Shown here piece by piece: positions 20,741-32,045 of a stretch of 64,000 nt of DNA. The stretch is from assembly GCF_000227135.1 (NCBI RefSeq), contig NC_018243.1, forward strand, positions 393,372 through 457,371. Reading direction: 5' to 3'. The DNA is from Leishmania donovani (taxonomy: Eukaryota; Euglenozoa; Kinetoplastea; Trypanosomatida; Trypanosomatidae). A model generated the notes under the pieces. The model did no database searches and had not been told where the DNA came from. It saw only the letters and a program-made list of their open reading frames with translations. The number at the start of each line of letters is the position of its first letter. Positions within the stretch are counted from its first letter, which is position 1. Both the position numbers and the translations under genes were made by a program.

Positions 20741-21390
20741 GGCTAGACAACAGCTGCGATGCGTGCCGCTGACCAGCTTTAAGAGAAACAAACCCGCATC
20801 CATCCTCCTACCTACATGCATGTATACTCTCGTGAAGGCGCGCATGGGATAGCGAATATTGGCGGCTACCTCTCGCTCTCTCGCCCCTTCCTACGCCAGC
20901 GGAGGAGTGTGCACCGGCCCCTGCGGGTGGAGGCACACGCATCTTTTTTTGTTCTGTGTACGCATTCTTCGAGACACAGCGGTGCGCCGAGGTCAGGGGA
21001 GAGGGGCGATCGATTCTCTTTCTCGTCCAGCGCAATCGCGGTGCTTGCTCTGCCTGTTAGTGCCACTTCTGACTTGCGTTCGCTTTGGGAATGCGCCCCA
21101 GCGACGTCATGGTCCTCTTCTCTCTCGTTGTTTCCACTCGCCATGCCTTTCGAGTAAGTCATGCCCCCCCCTCTTCTGACGCCTCCACCCGGTGAGTCAG
21201 GAAGCTGGAAGGACGAGCGGCTCCGCACTCCCGTCCGTGCACACAGGCACAGGCATATACACGTACCGATGCGCTTGTATGGAGAGACGCGCTCTGCTCC
21301 CGCTGGCATGGCCCTCTCTGTGTAAGCGGCACGACCGCACACATGGCAGAGGTCGGGCCGACTGGGACGCGTGTGCCGACTCGGTCAATG

Positions 21391-21715
21391 GCCTCGGGCG
21401 TACCTCGCTCTCCCGCCTCTTCTATCTGCACGCCTGTCGCGCTGGCGAAGGAGAGGACGCACGCATCTCGAGGCCTGTCTGACCCTTTTTTTTTTCTTCT
21501 GTCCCGACCTGACCCCCTCCCCCCAACCTCTCCACTGCCATCACCGCTGTCGCTTCTGCATCATCGCCGCACGGGTGAACCATCGCTGTAGCGCTGGGCC
21601 ATATTAGCCACCGAGCGTTTTCTCATCAACATGGGCATTATCGTGTATGCTGTTGCCCCATAAGTGAACAAAGAAAGCGTCGCATCATGAGCAGCGGCAG
21701 CGTCTGGATGGGACG
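21391..21715 (+). repeat. 325-bp duplication, left copy
   Basis: Reads the same as 21815-22139, from CTCGGGCGTACCTCGC to TCTGGATGGGACG. The two copies flank a 99-N gap, so this may be a true tandem repeat or two overlapping contig ends that were not merged. Confidence 0.9.
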
Positions 21716-21814
21716 NNNNNNNNNNNNNNNNNNNNNNNNNNNNNNNNNNNNNNNNNNNNNNNNNNNNNNNNNNNNNNNNNNNNNNNNNNNNNNNNNNNNN
21801 NNNNNNNNNNNNNN
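21716..21814. other. Assembly gap (99 N) between duplicated flanks
   Basis: Run of 99 N. The same 325-bp sequence abuts it on both sides. Confidence 0.95.
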
Positions 21815-22139
21815 CTCGGGCGTACCTCGCTCTCCCGCCTCTTCTATCTGCACGCCTGTCGCGCTGGCGAAGGAGAGGACGCACGCATCTCGAGGCCTGT
21901 CTGACCCTTTTTTTTTTCTTCTGTCCCGACCTGACCCCCTCCCCCCAACCTCTCCACTGCCATCACCGCTGTCGCTTCTGCATCATCGCCGCACGGGTGA
22001 ACCATCGCTGTAGCGCTGGGCCATATTAGCCACCGAGCGTTTTCTCATCAACATGGGCATTATCGTGTATGCTGTTGCCCCATAAGTGAACAAAGAAAGC
22101 GTCGCATCATGAGCAGCGGCAGCGTCTGGATGGGACGCC
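21815..22139 (+). repeat. 325-bp duplication, right copy
   Basis: Second copy of 21391-21715. It continues without a break into the unique 5' flank of the gene at 22654. Confidence 0.9.
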
Positions 22140-22653
22140 GATGCTTCGCCGTCCTCCACCGCTGCGCTCGGCCTCTCCCCTCTACGCATGCCCGCAACTT
22201 CATAGGACACGCGTCGTGGCTGCTGAGCGCGATGCCTTGGGGAGGAGATGAGTACGCATGTTTATGTGGGGAGCACGACTCGGCGTCCTTCCTGCTAACC
22301 CAAGTTTGCTGGTGCGAGCGACTACGAGGCATGAGCACTCACTCACCCGCAGCGCTCACAGAGCGTTTGCTGAGCCGACGCCGGCTTCTCTTACCTCCCC
22401 TCAACCCTGTCTCCGCCACATCTCCCGTGCCCCTTCCTATCCGCCCTGCCCATCTTGCTCCCATGAGAAGGAATTCGTGTCGTCGCTTGCATTGAACGCA
22501 TGTGAGTGCGTTGCTTACGTAGGTGCCCCCCTTTCTCCTGCATCCGTATGCTTATCTCTGTCTTGTATACACACAATGCCCCGCATATCCTCCCATCACA
22601 CGATCCCGCCACCACCGTCGCAGGCGCCAGGCCGGCACGGAGCTGCAGTTGGG

Positions 22654-24495
22654 ATGGCCTCGGCAGTCGCCGAGCCCGACTCAGCTCAGATGGCACAGGA
22701 TAAGATTACGCTGCTGCAGGCACTGGTGCAGCCCACACGGTACCGCCGCCGTGTGCAGCCGCAGTTTGAGGCCTTCAACCTCGAGGACCCGGACTACATG
22801 AAGTACAGCCTAAAGGCCTACTGGCCCCATCATCTCGGCAGCGGTGCTGTAACCGCTGATCGTGCTGCGCCACGTCAGCCAGGGTCTGAAAACCGTGGCA
22901 GCACCTCCTTAGCAGCGGCGCAGTCCCGCATGTCACCGCAGCCACTTTGGCTGGCGAACGGCGCACCTCCGTCACTCTCGGCGGCATATGGTGGTCCACA
23001 TCGCATGGGGTCGTGCAACATGGACCGTGGCCAGCAGCCGCACTGCAAGGAACTCACGACACGGCCGCCGCCGGTCCTTCCTGGTGCTGGTCGCAGAAGC
23101 AGCTCATCTGGCTATCGACTTTCACCTGGCCGCAGAGATGAGGAGGAGGGATGGCCCACCACGCTGTCAGGATACCAAGGCGCCAGCGAACTGTACAGCG
23201 AACACGACGACTATAGTGCAGGTGGTGCATCTGACCACGCCGCATACAATGACGGCCACCGCCATTCAGAGCGACCGGCACCGCAGCACCCCAAACAACA
23301 GCCACACGAGTGCTCGTCATCTTCGCAGCAAGAGGAGGAGAACAGAAGTCGCCGCCCCTCCGCGTACGACACCCAACCCGAGCGCGAGAAAAGGCACCGT
23401 GATGAAGAGCGACCGGCTGGCCAGCCTCGCCGCTCGAGCACTTCGAACGCTCACGCGCTCAGCATTGACGATGGCGCGCACCGGCGCTCGGGGCTCGGCG
23501 GCTGCGGCGACTCTGCCACGGCTGACTGCCACGACCAATATGGGCCTAGAACTGGCGAGTGTGGCGTAGACAGCCGCCGCCCGCCGCGCTTCGAGGCGGC
23601 TCTGCCGGTGGGGGCGCAGCATTATGGATGGCCGCACACCGTCGGTGCCAACGGAGGCGCGAGGGACACTGTCGGCAATGGTCAAGTGGGCGAAGCGGAT
23701 GAAGGCGAGGGCTTTGAAGACGGCGATGGCTCGTATGGGGATGGCGGTGCAGAGTGGGGGGCTGCTCTCGATGAGTGGGACGATGACGAGGAAGGCGGTG
23801 CGGCCCCAGTCAGGGGGCACAACCTTTACGCCAACGACGGCGAGGAGTGGATGGACACGAGGGACGGTGCGTATCATGACCGTGATGATGACGCTGACAG
23901 CGAGCCCTCACATCTCCGGCCGCCTCCGCCTGCATCGAAGAAGCAGCGACCTCAGCCGTCTCTGCGTGCGTCGTTGCCAGCGGAGGCGCCAGCTCCTCCA
24001 TCACAGCATCGACACCAGCGCCCCACTAGTCATATCCAGCAGCAGGCGGCTGGCGTGGCAGCGTTGCAGCCGTCGAGCAAAGGGTCGCAGCAGCCGCGGC
24101 CCGTCGAGGGAGAGGTCGACCAGTCTTCCAAGAGGGACAAGAAGAAGACGCGGTCGAACAAGCACAACCCGCGCGCCTTCCTGAACAGGACGGCGCACAC
24201 TTGGGTATCGACGAACACGACCACCACGGTGATTCTGCCTCCCGCCACGGTGCCGCTAGTGCCGATGTCGGCGTTTGCCATGGCCGAGGTGAGGCAGCCC
24301 GTGGATGGCCGCTGGGCTGCCTCTGCAGTGTTACCCCCGCCGTCGCCACACTCTATGAGTTCTCAATCAATGCCGGGCTATCAGCAGCGGCGCTCGCAGA
24401 TGGAGGTGCTCGATGACAGCGGTAACTCCATCTCGAATGGACGCAAGCACGTTGGCAACTCCCTTCCATGCTTGCCAAGCCGCAACACGGTATAG
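22654..24495 (+). CDS. Hypothetical protein with acidic block, basic block and Thr-rich motif (613 aa)
   Basis: Start chosen at 22654 (MASAVAEPDSAQ) because the first AG after the pyrimidine tract at 22525-22541 is at 22622; the in-frame ATG at 22576 would then lie upstream of the spliced 5' end. The N-terminal 60 residues look ordered (ITLLQALVQPTRYRRRVQP, FNLEDPDYMKYSLKAYWPHH). The rest is low-complexity: Ser/Gln/His-rich, an acidic block (EADEGEGFEDGDG to DEWDDDEEGG, about 345-390), then a basic block SKRDKKKTRSNKHNPRAF (about 491-508) directly before HTWVSTNTTTTVILPP. The Thr-rich/ILPP motif recurs in the next gene. The basic block could be a nuclear or nucleic-acid-binding signal (inference). 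Family unknown. Confidence 0.8.
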   Translation: MASAVAEPDSAQMAQDKITLLQALVQPTRYRRRVQPQFEAFNLEDPDYMKYSLKAYWPHHLGSGAVTADRAAPRQPGSENRGSTSLAAAQSRMSPQPLWLANGAPPSLSAAYGGPHRMGSCNMDRGQQPHCKELTTRPPPVLPGAGRRSSSSGYRLSPGRRDEEEGWPTTLSGYQGASELYSEHDDYSAGGASDHAAYNDGHRHSERPAPQHPKQQPHECSSSSQQEEENRSRRPSAYDTQPEREKRHRDEERPAGQPRRSSTSNAHALSIDDGAHRRSGLGGCGDSATADCHDQYGPRTGECGVDSRRPPRFEAALPVGAQHYGWPHTVGANGGARDTVGNGQVGEADEGEGFEDGDGSYGDGGAEWGAALDEWDDDEEGGAAPVRGHNLYANDGEEWMDTRDGAYHDRDDDADSEPSHLRPPPPASKKQRPQPSLRASLPAEAPAPPSQHRHQRPTSHIQQQAAGVAALQPSSKGSQQPRPVEGEVDQSSKRDKKKTRSNKHNPRAFLNRTAHTWVSTNTTTTVILPPATVPLVPMSAFAMAEVRQPVDGRWAASAVLPPPSPHSMSSQSMPGYQQRRSQMEVLDDSGNSISNGRKHVGNSLPCLPSRNTV

Positions 24496-26643
24496 GAGGA
24501 TGCGGTGCACCACAGCATGCCTGAGCTGTGATGGAGCGTGTGCAGTTCCACCACAGGACCGGGGGCGGGGGGAAGTGGCTTGCCAGCATGAATGTGTGTG
24601 TGTGCGGTCTCTCTCGCTTTTTCTTTTTGGGTTTAAACCGCCCACCGTTTCAAGAATTCATAGTTGAGGGTGAGCCTTTCCGGGGGCTGAGGCGATGGGG
24701 GCGGGGGGCTGCGGTGACGGCCAACGAAAGAGGAGAGTGCAGCAGCTCTCTGCATCTGCGCAGAAGGGGCGAGAGATAGAGAGGCAGGCGGAGTGGGATG
24801 GGAGAAATTGAATACACGGACACGCACAGACGGAGCTTACTGGCAAACATCCCGCCCTTCCTGTGTGTGTGTGTGTGGAGGGGGGAGGGTGAGCGGAGGC
24901 GGAGCGCGAAGCTTTATGACATGAAGCTGATCACGCCTTCGACCTTGCCTTCTCGTTCTCGTTCTCCGCCCACCCCAATCTCGCCCACCTTCACATCCGC
25001 CAGGGCGCATCCCCGCCGAACCGCCACAGCCCCGAGAGTTGGTACCGGCACCTGCGCATAAACAGCGGCCGACCTTCTCCCCCCTCTCCCACCGCTGCTC
25101 TTTGCTCACCCGCCCGCATGGCCGAAGACGCCTCTGACGTTTCAAATTTTTTTTTATTTTCTGGACCATTGTTTCTTCGGCGCCGGCGTCCCCCCTCTTC
25201 CTCCCTCCTCCTCATACCCTCTTTCCCTCCCATCCGCATCCACGCGCACGCATGGCTCTGTCTCCTACTGCCTGTGTTGGCCTGGCGCTTCTTTCCGTTG
25301 TACATTGCTGTGCTCTGTTTCTCTGCAGGCGGGGCTTTACTTCCTGGCGCAGCGGCTCGACCCTCGCTCACATCCTCTTCTCTTGTTGTTGTTGTCGTTT
25401 GTGGCTGCGCACGCGCCTCCCTCGCTGCCTCGGCGTCTTTTGTTACTGCGCTCTGTGTCACTGCCGGACCCCTTTGATGAGCGGAGGAAGGGGCGAGAGA
25501 GCTGATGTGTATGGGTGGATGACGGGAGAGGAGGTGGCGGGTGGGGGAGGGCTCTTGTGGGTGTGGGTATGTGTGCATGTAAGATGTGTGTCGGTGTCGG
25601 CATCGCCCCGCTTCCCTCCTTCCTCACCTCTCACTCTCGCGCTCTCTCAAACGGTTTGTGAATCTTCTCCTTCCGTCTGCCACTGCCTTTTGTGGGTTTG
25701 CCGGCGTGTCTTGGGTGTGCGACGTCTCTGTGCTTCGGCGGCGGCGGCGGGTGGTGGGCACCGCTGCTCTTTTTTTTTTTACTTCATTGATGTGCAGGCT
25801 TGTGTAGGTGTTCGCTCGAAACAGAGCAACAACGTCGTGGACAGGAAGGCAGTGCCGAGGAGAGCACGTAAGACGGCACATGTTGGATGGCGCCTTGTCG
25901 TGAGCCCTATGCTGCCGAGCATCTGCTGCTCTGTATCTCTCTCTGTCTGGGTATGCGCAGAAAGTGTGGTGCTGAGGAGAGGAGCGAGAGGTGATGGCGA
26001 TGATGGAGAGAGCACTATCCGTGTCCTGAGCTCACGCCTTCAAGCTGACTTCCATCGAACAGCATGGCTTGTCGTCACCCCACGCTCCCGAACCTATCCT
26101 TTCCTTTACCTCGTCTCCGCGTCAAGCCTCTCTCCCTCTCTCTGTTGCTGCCCTCTTGTCTTTGGTGCAGCGGCTGGCGTGCATTCTCAGCGCACAGAAG
26201 CTTCCACTTCACCAGGCGCCCACGCCCGTACACACTTTTCCTCCATGTAAAGCCCAAACACACAGTGACACGCCATCACACGCGCGCATATTCTTATGCA
26301 GTGACGATACCTCGCCCTCTCTCGCTCTCTCACAAGCACCTTGCCCGTCTCTCTCTCGGGCATCCTCGTCCCTCCCCACTTCAACTGCCTCCCGCCCAAC
26401 GTCCCCGCTCGCTCTGCTTGAGTCTCCATACGCTTACAGACCAGCACGAGGTTTCCAGTCAAGCTCATCGAGCGCACAGAAAACAACAAAATCTACTCCC
26501 ACTTGCACAGCTTCGTGTGACACCATCGGCCTCGACGACAGTTCACACGCGTGTCCTCCCGCACTCGATCATCTGAGCAGAACGATACCGGGCCAGCAGC
26601 AGCGGCAGCAACTACAACAACAAGCCAACAAAAGGCAGAAATC
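24496..26643. other. Intergenic region without a supported gene
   Basis: The open frames are pyrimidine-driven and not called. Holds T runs (25147-25156, 25769-25779), a TG run (about 24863-24876), and CT-rich tracts (about 26089-26155 and 26308-26330) that could be splice-acceptor tracts for the next gene. Confidence 0.7.
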
Positions 26644-27627
26644 ATGGCCCACCTTGGCGGGCACACGACTAAGCAGACCTACGCGACGACATACACGACA
26701 GACATCGACCCTCGCATGCTGCCGGACTTTGTGACCCGCGGTGCCGTGCCAGCAGAGGGCTGGCGCGGTGATGAAACTACCGGGGAGCGACAGACAAGCG
26801 CGAAGTATGCTTCACAACCGCCTTGCGGCCAGGAGCGGCACCATCACCCACCTCGGCATCCTTACAACCCACGGCCGCCTCACCATGGCGGCGCGCCTCC
26901 TTACGATCACGGCTATCGCCAGCAACCTCCCGCTTCCCATCACGACGAGTACGGATGCAGCGAAGCTTCGGCGTCAACATCGTCCGCCACTACCTCAGCC
27001 ACTTCCAGCGCTAGCAGAGCCGATAATGGCAGCTCACACCGCTTGCGCAAGAAGTACACCACCACCACCGTCACAACGATCACCACCACCACGATCCTGC
27101 TGCCGAAGGTGCAAGAGGCCTACGTATTCCCCTCTGTTACGTCCCATCACACGGACCAGCAGCAGAACGTGGGAGGGGCAGGCGGACCGTACGCCATCAC
27201 AGGCGGCGGCACGCGCGAATACGTGCAACCGCCGCAAGGGTGTCTTTATGAGGTCGGCAATGGCAGCGACAGTAGCGGCCGGATTCAGGAGGCCAATTTT
27301 CCCGCCGGCAATCGTGTAGTGCCATCGAAGATGCAGCCCGCCCTCAGTGGCGAGGGCTCGCAGAACTGGGAGTTCCGCCAGCACACCAAAAACCAGGTAG
27401 AAACAGAGGAGGCCCGGGGGCGGCTGCCCACGCTGCAGGACCTCGGTATCGCCAGCTACTTTGCAAAGGACAGCACAGGAAACGGAAGCGCGATGCCGCG
27501 GCGGCGGGAGGCACCGTATGCTCCGGCGCCGCACAACCCCAGTAACGGCGCTGCCCCGCTGCGGCAGCAGCCATGGGTGGCGGCGGAGACGCGGTACGAA
27601 GTGGAGGGCGGCAAGCGATACTGCTAG
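26644..27627 (+). CDS. Hypothetical disordered protein with Thr-rich motif (327 aa)
   Basis: Start at ATG 26644 (MAHLGGHTTKQTYATTYTTD). The frame is open upstream but has no ATG. Composition: Thr-rich N terminus, a His/Pro-rich stretch (about 70-115), a Ser/Ala-rich linker, then KKYTTTTVTTITTTTILLPK (about 138-157), the same kind of Thr-run plus ILLP motif as in the protein encoded at 22654-24495. The C terminus is Gly/Asn/Pro-rich and ends KRYC. No domain recognised. The shared motif suggests a common partner or cytoskeletal role for the two proteins, which is a guess. Confidence 0.8.
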   Translation: MAHLGGHTTKQTYATTYTTDIDPRMLPDFVTRGAVPAEGWRGDETTGERQTSAKYASQPPCGQERHHHPPRHPYNPRPPHHGGAPPYDHGYRQQPPASHHDEYGCSEASASTSSATTSATSSASRADNGSSHRLRKKYTTTTVTTITTTTILLPKVQEAYVFPSVTSHHTDQQQNVGGAGGPYAITGGGTREYVQPPQGCLYEVGNGSDSSGRIQEANFPAGNRVVPSKMQPALSGEGSQNWEFRQHTKNQVETEEARGRLPTLQDLGIASYFAKDSTGNGSAMPRRREAPYAPAPHNPSNGAAPLRQQPWVAAETRYEVEGGKRYC

Positions 27628-28262
27628 GAAAGCATCATGGCACGCCGTCCGCCCCGCTCGGCTTTCGTGCGCGGCCTTATTCTCTGGTTTCGGTGCCGAG
27701 CACCATCGAGTCGTTCGTCGGCAGCCGGCGCGTAAGCATGGAAAAACGATACCTGACCCGCGTTCCAGCTCTTTCCTTTGTTCTTTTCTGCTGTTGGTGA
27801 TTTGCTCGTGACTCGTCCTGCACGCCTGCTTCGTCGTGCATGCGCATGCGGTCTCACAGTATAGAGCGCTCATGGAGGCGGTGTGCCGCTCCCTCCTCCT
27901 CCCCCTTTTGTTTGTGCATATCCACGGCGATATGAACCGTCGGATAACTCTTCATTGTTGCCGTTCTTGGGTGTGCGCGTGCATTCTCCGTGCGGGCTGT
28001 CCAATGCGGTGGGGCGCATGTGGGCGCGTAAGCGTCCCCTTCCTCCCTTCCCCTCTCCCCACGGGTTGCACTCAACATGCTTGGCGCTCGACCACAGCCA
28101 CTCGCCCTCTATTGCTGATATCTCTTTCTGTTTTCGTCTTCTTTCCATGGCATAAACTGTTTTTCTTTTTTTTTTTCTCATATGGTTTTCGTATCCGATG
28201 CCTTCATACTGGTGCCTTTCCTAATCTCTGTCTACCGTACACCCCTCGCACATCCTTCACTC

Positions 28263-28744
28263 CCCCGCCCTTCTATTCCCGGGCAAACGCCGCACCACTG
28301 CTGACGAGTGGCAGGGCCCAGGCACCCACGGCGTGGCGAGGTCAGAGGGATGTATTGCTGCTGATGTCGGCGGCCAGACCCTGGAGGGCGCTGCGTCGGA
28401 GCGACCTGCGACGACGCACACGTTGGCGCCGTCCACATCATGGGCGGGGTGTCGGCGTGACTCAGGTGTATGCCACCCCCAGCCCTGACTGCCCTGCTGG
28501 TGGGGTGGGGGGAGCCTGAGGAGGATGGAGTGGGCAGAGCTTGCGGCAGGGGCGCTGCTGCGGTGACGGATTCGGCGCACTGCTGTACCGCGCGTGTCTG
28601 GCGGCTGCCTCGCGCGGGGTGACGAGGGCTTGTGACTGGAGCCACTGCGAAGGCAGCCGGACCAGCGTAGACGCTGAAAAAAGTGGTGTGGCAGTCGCTG
28701 CGGACTGGACGCGTTGGAAAATACCTCACATAAGGAAGAATGTC
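28263..28744 (-). repeat. Dispersed SIDER-like repeat, inverted copy
   Basis: The reverse complement of this stretch matches 59906-60371 over most of its length (for example GGGCAAACGCCGCACCACTG at 28281-28300 and GCGGACTGGACGCGTTGGAA at 28700-28719). A diverged, partly rearranged patch lies between 28612 and 28700. Copies on both strands and 30 kb apart indicate a mobile or formerly mobile element. It lies between two + strand genes, in what would be 3' UTR or intergenic sequence. Confidence 0.85.
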
Positions 28745-29294
28745 TCCGGTACTTCCTTCTTGTGTGCTGCAGCTGTGCATCACGTGCTGTGGATGTCATG
28801 TGCCCTTCGGTGTGTATCAGTGCGCGTGAGCCCGTGCGCTCGTGTGCCCTCCAACTTCTCCTTTCGAAAGGGAAACAACCGAACGCAGCGGTATATGTCT
28901 GTATGGTTTGCGGAAGGGGGGAGGAGGAGAACGAAGAGGCGGGGGCGACGCATCACCTCTGCCGCTCGTCTTGTAGAAGCTGTGGCGCGCAGCTCACTTT
29001 CTCTCGCTCCTTTTTTTTTCGGCACACACACACACACACGCACACAGAGCGGGACAGGAGGAGAGAGGAGGTGCCGATGTGCGTGTCTGTGGAGAGGTGC
29101 TCTTGCTTATATGTGTAAATTTCCTTCGAGGCTGTTCGGCCACCACCGCCTCCCTTTTCCTGCTCTCTTCTTCGACCAGCACACGACGAGCTCATCACCC
29201 CTCCGTTGTGATGTGCGACTTTCTTTAGCCGTTGTTTCTTTTTCTGTTATTCTCATTGTTGTCATCGCCCCTTCTTCTGTCCCCGAGCGCTCTA

Positions 29295-29313
29295 CCCCCC
29301 CCCCCCCCCCCCC
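29295..29313 (+). repeat. Poly-C run (19 nt)
   Basis: Uninterrupted run of C followed by CCACCACCACC-type sequence. Its length is prone to sequencing error. Confidence 0.9.
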
Positions 29314-30489
29314 ACCACCACCCTCCCCTTCCGTCAAGTGTGTTCATGCTCACACCGAGAGAGAGGCACGCACGCACACGCACAGCGATCATCGCGCCCA
29401 CGGCACCGTACGAACGCGCACGGTTGCATGTCAGCGCCGGTGCCTGTCTCAAGCAGATGAGGGGAGTGGAGGAAAGTGCTTTCTCCTTTTTCTGCCCGGC
29501 CCCTGCTCGTGTTCTTGGGCTCGTTTTTTTATTGTCTTGGCGTGTGCGGTGCACTTACTGGCGCGGTAGCGGCAGCTTACTGCCGTCATGGCTGCTTGTC
29601 GCTTGTGGGCCCGTGATAATGGAGACGGAGGACGAGGAACATGTGTATGTATGTACGTGTGTGCGGGGGGTGGAGGGTGGGCCATGTGGCGTGTGCATGT
29701 CCGCCTCGGTTTCTCCGTATTGTACGCTCCCTCTCCCAGCACTGTATCCCCCCTTTTGTTGGTCCCTTCATGGCGAGAGAGTAAGACGCTTCAATTTTCA
29801 AGCGAAATGAACGCCGGGACTCGGCGGCAGCAGAAGGTGTGTGACGTATACGCAAGAGGTAGAGAGCGGGCGCGCTAGAGAATAAAGATCGGCGAGACGC
29901 CGCAGTCGCAGGCATCGGGATGAAGAAAGTGGGTGGGTGAGAGGGAGGGGGAGGAATGAGTAGGCCAGCGCGGCTTGGTGTGATCCTTGATCGCACTGAG
30001 GCCTCCAAGCCCTTCCATTTACGCAACATGCGCGCTTGCTTGCTCACGCATGGCAGAGCGGCATGTGCCTCATCTCTCTCTCATGCGTAAACACGCTTAG
30101 CTACGCACCTGCGCCTCTCTCTCGCTCCGCTTCCCCGCTGTCTCTTGCTTCTCTTGAAGGGCTTTTGTGGGCTGGCGGAACGCGTGCGTTGGGCGAGAGA
30201 CTTGTGCTACGCACGCCATGCATGCACGAGCACCCAGGCTCACACACCCGCCGATGCCCATCTCTTTATGCGTGATACTTTTCTCTCTCCGTCGCCGTCG
30301 TCGTCGTCTCCGTTCCTACACAATTCCGTGTGCTTCCCGACCCCTTCCACCTTGTCCGCCTCCTCTTCCCCTCTCTCGCTTCTCGTCGTGGGCCGGTGGG
30401 CAACGCACACGCCCTCCCCTTCCCCTCCATCCGCGCACTCATGTTCACATCCCTACGCGGAGGAGCATACGCATCGGTAGCTGTGCGGA

Positions 30490-30490
<1 letters not shown>

Positions 30491-30531
<41 letters not shown>
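30491..30531 (+). repeat. CA dinucleotide repeat
   Basis: About 20 CA units, a typical intergenic microsatellite of this genome type. Confidence 0.95.
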
Positions 30532-30535
<4 letters not shown>

Positions 30536-31189
30536 AGAGAACAAGCAAAGACGGGAAGGCTCAGCACCGAAGAAATAGGCAGCAGCGACGTGGGACCACG
30601 TGACCCAAACTCGCCGAACAGGACAGCGCGCACGTTCACACAAAGCCTTCCTCTCGGACAACAAGGACAGAAGCTACCATCTACATCTATCTAACATATC
30701 TATCTATCTATATAGATAAAGGAGGAGGGGTGGGGGAGGCTGATCTGCAGAGTCGTGTGTAGCGCTTCTGTTTGAGTTTGGTTCCTTCGACGACTGCCGC
30801 GCTGCGCGTCTTTCTCTCTCGCCCTTTGCATCGCTTCCTTCTTGGATTCTCACACCCATGCGCACGGGTGCGTGTGCATGCAGAGAGGAAGAAGAGCAGA
30901 GGGAGGAGGGGACATCCTCATCCATACAGGACAGAGGTGATCGGCTTCTCTTTTTCTTTGGCGTTCACACCGTCGGTGCCGCCTCGCTTCCGCTTCTCCG
31001 TGGCTGCACGTCCTTCTCGGCACTCCTCAACCCGTGCGCGACCTTTTCTCTTTTTCTTCCGTCTTTCCGGTGCTCTGGCCGTGACTCCTCTCGTGCGGCC
31101 ACCCCCCCTCCCTCCCCCTCCCCCGCACACCCGAAAGCGGTGTCCCTGTTCCTCGCTTGCTCACACGCACTCTTCGACAACACACACAC

Positions 31190-31465
31190 ACACGCATATA
31201 TATAAACTATATATAACTATATATATATATATAGTTATATGTATATATGGGTGTGTCTATAATCGTTTCCTGAAATCCCTTTTCAAGTCGCTCCACGTTT
31301 GTTGTTGTCCTTCCGTTGCGTCCCGTCGTCTTCTCTGTGCCTGTCTCTGTCTCGCTCTGTGTGTGTGCCGTGGGCTGCTGTCGGCTTCCCCAACAACGCA
31401 GTTCACACATATATCCATATATATATATATATATACACATATATATCTATAGATAGATACATATA
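31190..31465. repeat. AT-rich palindromic cluster
   Basis: Two TA-rich blocks (31196-31250 and 31408-31465) in otherwise GC-rich DNA. The first contains a perfect 30-nt palindrome at 31211-31240 (ATATAACTAT...ATAGTTATAT) that could extrude a cruciform. A function is not evident. Confidence 0.85.
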
Positions 31466-32045
31466 TATTCTGTGCTCTTCCCCCTTTTTTGCGTTTCCTC
31501 TGGTGTCCGCTGAGCCACGCCATTCTTCATCATCCGTCGTCGTCTGTTTTCTTTTTCCTGTGCCCACACCCGCCCTGCCCCTACTTACGTTCGCTTCCCT
31601 TCGTTTTCTTTCTTAGTTGCTTTCGTCACTGGTGGTGTTGGTGGTGGTGGTGGTGTGTGTGTGTGTGTCCTCGTGTACACCGATACACACACCTTCACAC
31701 TTCCTCAGTGAGCCAGCGGTGTCTGCTTTGGGTGTCTGTGTCTGTGTGCGCGACTCACGCGCGACCGCAGGGTTGATTCACTCACCACTGCTACACCTCC
31801 CCCTTTTCTGCTTTCTCTCTTTTTTTCTGTGCGCTCCTCACCGCAGCCCTTCGGACGCCCGCTTCCTCCCCTTCAGCGACAGCAGCAGCAGAAGGCTCCA
31901 GGTGTGCCGTTATTGTGTTCCTTGCAGATTGCAGGCCTTCTCCGGCGTTTCCTCCGCACCGAGTTGGAGTGTGGCCTTCCTCAAGACCACCGCGCCCATC
32001 ACCATCCCTGAGCAAAGGCACCCCCACCTCGTGCCATCTGGAGTG

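Larger units (their letters stand above)
17199..22653. other. 5.4-kb region with no intact gene
   Basis: The longest gene-free stretch apart from 27.6-32.0 kb. It holds a decayed coding region (18320-19520), two 99-N gaps (20642-20740 and 21716-21814), a 325-bp duplication around the second gap, and otherwise pyrimidine-rich intergenic sequence. Other open frames here have erratic composition and are not called. The right end provides the splice acceptor of the next gene: pyrimidine tract 22525-22541, first AG at 22622-22623. Confidence 0.7.
27628..32045. other. 4.4-kb intergenic region without a supported gene
   Basis: Contains an inverted copy of the repeat found at 56.7 and 59-60 kb (28263-28744), a C19 run (29295-29313), CA repeats (29026-29046, 30491-30531), AT-rich palindromes (31190-31465), and a TGG/TG run (31624-31669). 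Near the right end, a pyrimidine tract (31797-31836) with AG at 31846-31847 is the likely splice acceptor for the ORF at 32046. No open frame here has coding character. Confidence 0.7.

Noticed and set aside
25252..26250. 332-codon + strand open frame
   Set aside because: Cys/Ser/Phe/Leu-rich translation of pyrimidine tracts, with no codon bias like the neighbouring genes.
28541..29569. 342-codon + strand open frame
   Set aside because: Starts inside a dispersed repeat and includes a C19 run and CA repeat; not coding.
30480..30535. CA repeat considered as a CRISPR-like or telomeric array
   Set aside because: Simple dinucleotide repeat with no spacers and no telomere hexamer; nuclear eukaryotic DNA.
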